Shown here: piece after piece, positions 56,692-64,000 of the stretch
How the letters are laid out: every line of letters begins with the position of its first letter
Position numbering within the stretch: position 1 is the first letter of the stretch
Assembly: GCA_000729835.1 (NCBI GenBank)
Contig: JFHB01000005.1
Coordinates: 124,001-188,000 of the forward strand
Length of the DNA: 64,000 bases
Direction of reading: 5' to 3'
DNA from: Atkinsonella hypoxylon
Lineage: Eukaryota > Ascomycota > Sordariomycetes > Hypocreales > Clavicipitaceae
Notes under the pieces: model-generated
What the model was told of the DNA's origin: nothing
What the model saw: the letters and a program-made list of their open reading frames with translations, nothing else
The model's database searches: none
Program-made: the position numbers and the translations under genes

Positions 56692-58759
56692 TCTCTACAT
56701 CCGCGGATGTCTGCTCTCTAGACCTACGCATACCTTTGGTCGTGAGGGTAGACGCGAAGCCTCTCGTGGTTTGCTGTTGATCAAAGGACTCTTCTGAATG
56801 GGGTTTCTTTCGGCTTCAGCATTTCCCGGTTGAGGCACGACTATATCGCCTGCGAATCAGTTACTACTCTCTTCCTATTTTTTTTGTGACTTGGGCCAAC
56901 AACGTGGCCTATCGTTATTTATGTTTTCATGAGTTTTGTTTTTTTGTCACAATCCAATGTGGATTTTCTCACTGTTTGGTCCCTAAAGAAACTGGGCTCG
57001 GATGGCGTCTGTGGTCTCACTTCTCTATATTGTGTTTCTTTCATATGGCTTCAAACGCGGCTTGTCTCGCGTTTTGAGACGAGCTACTGAGTCGGTTCTT
57101 GCTCGATTTCTTGGATAAGGTGGACGAACAAGAACCTTGACTCTACATTGAGCGAGTACCAACAATAGTGCTAGGGACGATTGGCAGCCTTTTTTTCCTG
57201 CGCGGCAACTCATCTACAATAAGACCTTTGTCAACGTTATCGGCAAATATGGGGCACATGATCTGCTCTGCAGTCTAATCCCTTTTCTGGAATACCGTCT
57301 TCCGCATATTATCGGTTTTTATGGGTTCTCGTGGATGCAGAGTTGAAGTTCTGCGACCTGAACCGAATTCACTTTCGTGTACGGGCCATCAGAATCTTCG
57401 CACAATGGTCTGTGGACGCTCATAGGAATGAATATCTTTCATTTTCAACGACTTTTCCTTTCTTTAATCGGGAGCTCACGAACTACCTACGAACTATTGA
57501 GACGACCAACGACCAACGGACACTGTAACGTGGTTTTTCTTGACGAATTGAGACTTGATGCACCTGCGATGGATATACCCCGCGAGGATGTGAGTGGTTG
57601 TTGTGTTGAGCTGGGATCGGCGAGCAATCTGTTTGATGTTGGAGGACCAAATTTGTTGCCTTGTTTCCCGGAAACTTGGTGGGCGAACTTGGATACTTGC
57701 CGACATGACACGTTGTGGCAGGCAGCAGTTGGCAACTGACTAGTAAAGCATGGACGCGTATAATCATTGACAGTGGAAAGGCAAGAAGAGACAGGTTGAG
57801 GAAAAGGGAACGAATGGTGATGGCAAAGTGACCGAGGAAAGAAGATCAACAGGAAACAACACATTTCGATAGATAGCGTAGATTTGTCTCGCCTTGACAG
57901 TGGAAAATGATTGTTTATTGTTACAAGTAGTTTGCCAGAAGTTAGGCCTGGAGTCCTGGACGATCAAAGACCGAGAGATGGAGACAGGAAAGGAGGAAAA
58001 GCGAATGGTCAATTTAGGCAGACTTGTGCATGAATGAGAGCATTGGTCACCAGCGATTAATACAATTGTGTATTAAGTAAGTGTGCCAAGGAACTGCTGA
58101 ACCCTTTGTTAGCGTGCTAGCAGTTCAAATCCAGGCAGAATCCGCTAGAGCCAGTAAAACAATCAAATCGGCAAGGGCTGATTCTTGAAGAGTAGTGCAC
58201 GTGTGGCCATAAGCGGCTCGTACATATATAGTTCACGATGCCAGGATCTCGAGTTGGGCCAACGTTTGCACAACCACTATCGCACTACGGAATATTTACC
58301 AACCCAAATGCTGACCGTCAACCTGCATGTCGACAGCCCGAGCCTGATGTGCGACTCGTCCCAGGAGTACGATGACATATTACATGGGCATTGGCTGGCC
58401 TATTGCCTACACATGCACACATGCAGTGGCTGTCGCCCAACGATGTTGATTCCATGACAGGACGCATCCGGGGCGGCGCTAAATGATCATGCATGAGACG
58501 AGTTGGCTTCCGCTGCACCACCTGGGTCGTCCAACAGCTAACCGCCCAGGCATCGAGCTGAGGCTGAAGCTGAGGGAGATGCCTTGGCGGTTATATGCCT
58601 ATATAAGACGTCGTGTCGCGTGAGGAACGGCAAGAGTGGTTGTGCTCGGCAGCTTCGCAAGCCTCATTTTCTCTGCTCGTCACTTTCTGTCTCAGCCTTT
58701 TCTGGAGAAGAACGCTGAGCATCTCCTTGCGACCTGTGCAGAAAGCCAAGGTATTTGCC
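56692..58759. other. 2-kb intergenic region
   Basis: No gene is supported. Small frames at 57331-57864 overlap in opposite directions and look like chance. A TATATAAG box at 58600-58607 lies about 150 nt before the calpain gene start. Confidence 0.35.
58600..58607 (+). promoter_or_regulatory. TATA box candidate of the calpain-like gene
   Basis: TATATAAG lies 152 nt upstream of the chosen ATG (58760). It argues that transcription starts near 58630, so the more upstream GTG-initiated extension of this frame is not translated from its beginning. Confidence 0.45.
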
Positions 58760-61746
58760 ATGCCAGCGCTTCTATCACAAATGACCCCAGTGCTACAAGA
58801 CGAAAAAATCAGTGCTGCATACTTCCTTCCCTCCTGGACTGGCTTGTTCATGCCGCAGTGCGAGTTGCGGAGGCCAAGGTCAATGAGTCCCAGACGACGC
58901 AGCCGCCCTGGGAGTGGCAACAGTAGCAGCGAAAGCTCCTCGAGATGTCGAGTTGTGTCTCGCGAGAGTCAATATTCAGGCCCAGAGATGGTGCTTCCTT
59001 GGAGACCGAGGAATAAGATCACGCCGCAGGCGGCGATTGATGAGTTTTGGGACAAGTTTACGAGCAAGGCTCCTGGAAAAGGTATGATTATGAGCCTGTG
59101 ACCCTTCTTGTCTGGTAATAACCCGACTCCTTGGGGCCTGTGATGATTAATTTCTTTCCTGAACAACCAGCCACAACCGTCATTCCTAAGAGCCAGTTCG
59201 TCAAAAACCTACTCAAAGGCTCCGTCACTGTATCTTCCACCGGGGGCATATCATCGTGTGCGGCGGAGAACCCCCCCTCTGCAGCAGACCTTGTTGTCTA
59301 CGCGCAGCCGGTCAATGCCTCGTACGAAGCTGCCGCGACGCTATGCCGTGCCAAAGTCGACAAGATTATCAAGGAATGTCGCCGGGTGAACAAGAAGTAC
59401 CGCGATGCTCACTTTGATATTGAGGTTGATCTGAAGAGGGGCATCCGCGATTGCCTGCAGTCGCTGTCGGATGCAAAGGATGGTGGTCCGCCTCCTGGGA
59501 GCACATTTAATCCCCGGGGGGTGCAGAGAGTGACTGATATCTTCGACGATCCCAAATTTTACATTGATGGCCCGACGGCGAACGATGTGCGGCAGGGGAG
59601 GGACAGCGGCGACTGCTGGCTGATGTCGGCGCTGTGTACGTTGAGTAATAAGCAGGGGCTCATCGAGAAGCTCTGTGTTGCGCATGATCAGGATGTTGGA
59701 GTGTATGGGTTCGTCTTCTACCGCGATGGAGAGTGGATTTCGGAGATTGTGGACGACCTCGTGAGTCATTGTTCTTGTTCCTACTCGTGCTTTCACTTTT
59801 GGATGCTTTGGGACTGTTCCGTATATTTGAAAGAGCTTTGTGCTAACTAGCTCTCCTTCCCACAGCTGTATCTCACAAAATCAGACTACGACGAGGCTGC
59901 GTATGATCGAGTCCTTTTTGACGAGCTCGAGCACGTGAATGCCGAAGAGCTTTACAGAAAGGTGTATCAGTCCAATAGTGGCGCCCTGTATTTTGCCCAG
60001 TGCTCTCACCAACAGGAGACATGGTTGCCTCTCCTAGAAAAGTGTTATGCAAAGGCCCATGGGGACTACGCTTCCATCGAGGGAGGGTATGGTGGTGAGG
60101 GAATAGAAGATTTGACGGGCGGAATCACGTCTGAGATTTTCACCACTGACATCTTAGACAAGGAGCTTTTCTGGAAAGAGCTTCTTGATGCGAACAAGCA
60201 GTTTCTCTTCAGCTGCGGCACGGGTGTCTGGGGGTCGAAGTGGGGTGATAGACGCGGTATCATCGAATTGCACTCCTATTCAGTGCAAAAAGCCGTCGAG
60301 GTTGACAACAAAAGGCTTGTTCGTCTCAAGAACCCGTGGGGTAAGGGCGAGTGGAAGGGGTCGTGGAGTGACGGCTCCAAAGAATGGACGCCCGAGTGGC
60401 TTGAAAGGCTGGGACACCGGTTTGGTGATGACGGGAACTTCTGGATAGAGTACAAAGACCTCCTTCGCAAGTACCAGACCTTTGAGCGAACCCGCTTGTT
60501 TGAAGGGGATTGGAAATATGCGCATATCTGGACCCCCCTCAATGTGCCCTGGATGGTGGCGTACCACGATACTTACTTCTCATTCAAGGTAGCCACGCCC
60601 GGCCGAGTGGTCATTGTTCTTGCGCAACTTGACTCTCGATATTTCCGCGGCCTCCAAGGCCAGTATTCATTCCGGCTCAGTTTCCGTGTCCATAGGGCCG
60701 GCCAAGAAGACTATCTGGTGCGCAGCCAGTTGCATCAGCGTCTGCGTCGCTCGGTCAGCGTAGAGCTCGATCTTGGAGAGGGCGAATATCACGTGCGCGT
60801 CAAGTTTGACACTGCTCGAGATCACACACGATTGCCCATTGAGGATGTTGTGCGAATGAATGCCAAGAACAACTGCGACAAACTAGCTACTATCGGGCTA
60901 GCTTACGACTTGGCTCATAGCAAGGGCCTTGTTGTGGAAACTGCTGAAGAGAAGGCTGCCAAGGAAGCTCATGAGAAGCAGCTAGACAGAAAAAGCAAAG
61001 AAGAGGTCAAGAAGAAGCTGCTGAAGGACAGAGAAGAGGAATACTATTTGAGGTCCAAGCAGCTTGAGAGGAACAAGGCCAAGGAGGTGAAGAGACGTGC
61101 TAAACGACGTGAGATGATGGTGGCAAGAAGAGAGGCTGCAAAAGCTAAGGGAGACGTCCGGAAGGCCACCGCCAAGCCCGCTGATGCGCCTGGGAAGCAA
61201 GAACAAAGTTCTCAAGAAGACGCAAAACCAACGGAGGTAATGACAGCAGAGAACAAAGTTTCCACCGTCAACAATCAACATGGCATCTCTCCGCCCCAAA
61301 TCTGCGAGTCAGAGGAAGAACTCGGCGACGACGACCTAGAAAGCATTGACTCCATATCCGTGTACTCAGACTGCGAACTAGATATTCGCGCAGCCAACGT
61401 ACTTGCCCGCCAAGCCCGGCGAGAAACTGATGAAAAAAAGCCCGACGTTCCTGAGGGAGAACAAGACCCCTTCGAAAGTGATCCGTGGAATGCCGTAGCC
61501 GTGGTCGGTCTTCGCGTTTACCACCAGTCTGCTGATGGGAAAGACACAGACAAGAATGTGGTGTCACTCCGAGTTGTTCGACCGAATAAATATGCGGGTA
61601 GTGAGGGGCTAGACAAGAAGAACGATGAGACCAAGACGCAGGGGTTGGATGTAGACGACAGTGCAAAGGATGCGACGTTGACCGGGGAAGTGAATGAGCG
61701 GAAGAAGAGCATTATGGGTGATAAGAGGAAGCCTGTGCCTGTGTGA
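58760..61746 (+). CDS. Calpain-like cysteine protease (family C2)
   Basis: Three exons fit: 58760-59081, 59171-59760 and 59866-61746, giving 930 aa. The protease core has all three catalytic residues: C256 in GRDSGDCWLMSAL, H440 in ELHSYSV and N460 in LKNPWGKGEWKG. FDDPKFYIDGP and FFYxDGEW-like strands flank the Cys. A beta-sandwich region follows (about 510-620). A very charged coiled-coil segment of Lys/Glu/Arg (about 640-720) and an acidic Ser-rich tail come next. No MIT domain is visible at the N-terminus, so it is unlikely to be PalB/Rim13; it resembles other fungal calpain-like proteins. The exact start is uncertain: internal ATGs at 58850 and 58885 are also in frame. Confidence 0.85.
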
Positions 61747-62339
61747 GCCATCTCATCTCCATACAAGACGGTGTCCGGTGTCTTGTATGCATGAGGATCG
61801 AAGGAAGCCTTTAATGGCGGAAGTATTGACGTCTCTCTACTCTTTTCCTAGATTGGCATCGGTATGTGTAGTGTTCTGTTTTACGATTACAAGTATGATT
61901 AAGAACATACCTTTGAAGCGGTAGTCGATTGAGTGAGCCAGAGAAATGCTTACAAGAGGGAGCCTTCCGTTGAATGAGCAGGACAGTTTGGGCAGGATGA
62001 GTCTGCTGGGCTTCTGCACTCATTAGGAATTGAAGATGCAATGCTGCTTGCTGATGGACATGATCAGACTAGATTCTCCGGAGCCAGGATTCCGTTTACT
62101 TGAGCCGCTGACAACAGTGCCACAGCATGATGTAGGTTATCTGTCAGCCGCGTGGCAGCGCGTTGCGATCACGTAACCCTTCCCTTGCCATTCAGTTCCC
62201 CCAGATCCCATCTCATCTCGTGTTTGTCTGTCCACGGACCAGGGTCGCGCCAGCCAGCTCTCCACCAAGGAAGGGGCCACAAGGCTAACGCCAACATTGC
62301 CGAGACGGAGAACCACTAGACCAAAGCGCCTCCCTCATC
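61747..62339. promoter_or_regulatory. Intergenic region upstream of the coiled-coil gene
   Basis: About 590 nt carrying the calpain 3' region and the next promoter. No specific site seen. Confidence 0.3.
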
Positions 62340-63597
62340 ATGAACTTCGGTACTTCGACAAACGACTCCATCCAGCAGCATCCTCATCCGCACCCACAAT
62401 CATCACCACAGCCGCCTGTCCAGTCGCAGCAGCAGCGGCCAGCGCAGCATCCGCCTCAACCCCTACATCATCAAAACACGCTTCCTCAGGCCCAACAAGC
62501 CAGACTCCCGCAGCACCAGGGACAGCCTCTACAGTTCCAGCATCACCACTCAGTCGCCATGAATGGCATCAACGGCGCCGCCATGGCCGGTGGCGGCGTT
62601 CCCTCCTTGCCTCCCGCACCCACGCCAGCCGGTCACCAAGCCGAGTTGAATTACATCTACGGCATGGTTGAGGAGCTAAGTCGTCAGTTGGCCGATAACA
62701 GACGTGTCACGGAAGATATCGTCAGCGGGCTGGGCAAAGTCCGCAACCGAGCCAAAGCCCAGGGCCTGTCCAACGACGAACTGATACAATCAGCTGCGGC
62801 CGACTTCCAAGGTCCGTATAATCTCTCCCCTCTTTCGTCCCAGCCTCCGGGGAAAAGCGAAGACGAACAAGGGGCTACAATCAAAAAGCTAACGCCAAGT
62901 AAAAATTCCCTATCCAGCCGAAAACCAAAATCTCGACACCCTCGTCTCCGTCCTTTCCGAATCCCTTGAAAAAGCCAATTTCGCACGCGACTCCCACGCG
63001 GCCCTCCTCTCCCAATACGCCAACGCCCTCGCCCTCATGCTCAAGCAGTTCCACGAGTACAAGTCCAAACACGTGGCCGACGTAGCAGCCTGGCACCACT
63101 CCTACAGAAGCCAGCTTGATGAGGCGCGGCAGGAGAACTGCCGCCTGCGCGAGCAGATCTGGGAGATGCAGGCGCACGCAGGGCGGGCCAACGAGAACCT
63201 GCGCCAGTTTCGAAGAAAGTTTGACGAAGACGAGGAGAGGTGGGGGCGGAGGGTGGAAAACACGGCTCTGCGGCAGGAGCTGCGTTTCTGGAAGAGGATG
63301 GCCATGCCCGAGTTAGAGGATGACGACCCGTACTGGAGTGATGATGACGATCTAATTGACCGGGCGGAGAAGGAGAGGCTGCGAGAGTTGGAGCAGCGGG
63401 CTATGCAGGAGCAGATGATGGACGGACAGATGGAGGAGGATGGCGAGGCCGCCGGGCAGCCTGGTCAGATGGTCGCTCATCTGGGCATGATGGGGGGAAT
63501 CGCCATGCAAAGAGACGAGTCGGCCGGCCGGGCGATGCCAATGCCGCCGCCGAGGCCGACGAGTGCGGCCTCGAGCACGGGATCGACAGGACAGTAA
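62340..63597 (+). CDS. Conserved coiled-coil protein, unknown function
   Basis: Two exons fit, 62340-62811 and 62918-63597, giving 383 aa. The donor GTCCGT and acceptor TATCCAG join the frame as FQAENQNLDTLVSVLSESLE. The N-terminal 85 residues are Gln/His/Pro-rich and disordered. A long helical, coiled-coil body follows (YIYGMVEELSRQLADNRRV, ALALMLKQFHEYKSKHVADV, DEARQENCRLREQIWEMQA, FWKRMAMPELEDDDPYWSDD). The end is Gly/Met/Pro-rich and low-complexity. The DDPYWSDDDDL block is a strongly conserved-looking signature. I recall homologues throughout filamentous ascomycetes without an assigned role. Confidence 0.78.
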
Positions 63598-63923
63598 TGA
63601 GCAATGACAGATGCGCTGATATATATATATTTTCGGTCACAGGATGGCTCAGCAAAGAAATACCCATGGTCTGTATGATGGTGTAAGATGGTGGTTTTGC
63701 GAGGCTCGCTCGTGTCTCTGGAGATCAAATGCGTTATTACGACTTCAATCTGGATTACCATGTTTTGGTCCTGCAGTTCGCCTTTAAATCATGACACTAC
63801 AAGAAGTTACGTGACCACGAAACTCAACCATCAGGCCACCGCTCTTCGCCCCTGTCATCACAATTTGCTACAACGATGCGCCCCATCCCCTATGCCCAGC
63901 CAGCGCCATGAAGCAAAAATGTC
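63598..63923. other. Convergent 3' region at the right side
   Basis: About 325 nt with a (TA)n stretch near 63618-63630. No gene. Confidence 0.3.
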
Positions 63924-64000
63924 CTAGTAGCCGCTTTGTTCATGCCGCTTGTCGCCATCCTTGCCATCGTCCTTGGAGTCAGCAGCTTCTTGTCCTGCGT
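63924..64000 (-). CDS. 3' end of an unidentified gene (partial, runs off the right edge)
   Basis: On the minus strand the frame ends GQEAADSKDDGKDGDKRHEQ then SGY and TAG (63924-63926). It is a short, highly charged tail entering from beyond the window. The composition suggests a disordered C-terminus. Too little is present to name it. It converges with the coiled-coil gene. Confidence 0.4.
   Translation of the reverse strand, partial: AGQEAADSKDDGKDGDKRHEQSGY

Overview
The window is nuclear DNA of a filamentous ascomycete (Pezizomycotina). The evidence is the gene set and gene architecture: short introns of about 45-110 nt with GTNNGT donors and CTAAC/CTGAC-like branch sites, an alpha-pheromone receptor with a Gly/Ser tail repeat, a SomA/Flo8-type LUFS regulator, an indoleamine 2,3-dioxygenase and a DUF3435 relic. 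The protein sequences look most like Eurotiomycetes (Aspergillus/Penicillium/Talaromyces relatives). That placement is inference from memory and was not tested by a search.

Conserved blocks. 1-6.3 kb holds the 3' end of an unidentified gene, V-ATPase subunit G (vma10), the cytochrome oxidase assembly factor pet117 and RNA polymerase II subunit rpb2. 17.8-37.1 kb holds indoleamine 2,3-dioxygenase, ESCRT-I vps23/TSG101, the Ste2-type pheromone receptor, an interrupted unknown gene, a conserved fungal gene, tom6, a small Cys-rich ORF, the U5 snRNP WD40 protein (cwf17/SNRNP40), TRAPP bet3 and somA. 48-63.6 kb holds a PLP-dependent ACC-synthase-like aminotransferase, a two-TM membrane protein, a seven-zinc-knuckle Gis2/Byr3/CNBP protein, a large calpain-like protease and a coiled-coil protein. 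A gene 3' end lies at the right edge. An MFS transporter of the allantoate-permease type sits at 9-10.7 kb.

Accessory stretches. (A) 6.8-7.8 kb is a decayed tyrosine-phosphatase-family pseudogene. (B) 11.4-17.6 kb starts at a tRNA-Asp and carries a DUF3435 (Starship-captain-type recombinase) relic, an APH-like kinase, a 411-bp hAT-type MITE with a perfect 8-bp target duplication, a frameshifted F-box gene and the 5' end of a GH45 endoglucanase. (C) 38-47.5 kb is gene-poor. It contains a degraded pair made of a gasdermin-like gene and an S8 subtilase gene, a second copy of the MITE with transition-rich divergence, an ankyrin fragment and three serine tRNA genes.

The most interesting signal is in block C. 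A subtilase gene and a gene resembling fungal gasdermins (HET-Q1/RCD-1 type) lie head-to-tail on the same strand. That is the arrangement known for protease-controlled regulated cell death in fungi. Both members carry inactivating changes here, and the upstream end of the protease gene is cut by the MITE.

Intron-exon structures were assembled by eye from reading frame, splice consensus and family knowledge. Starts and the smallest exons are the least certain parts.
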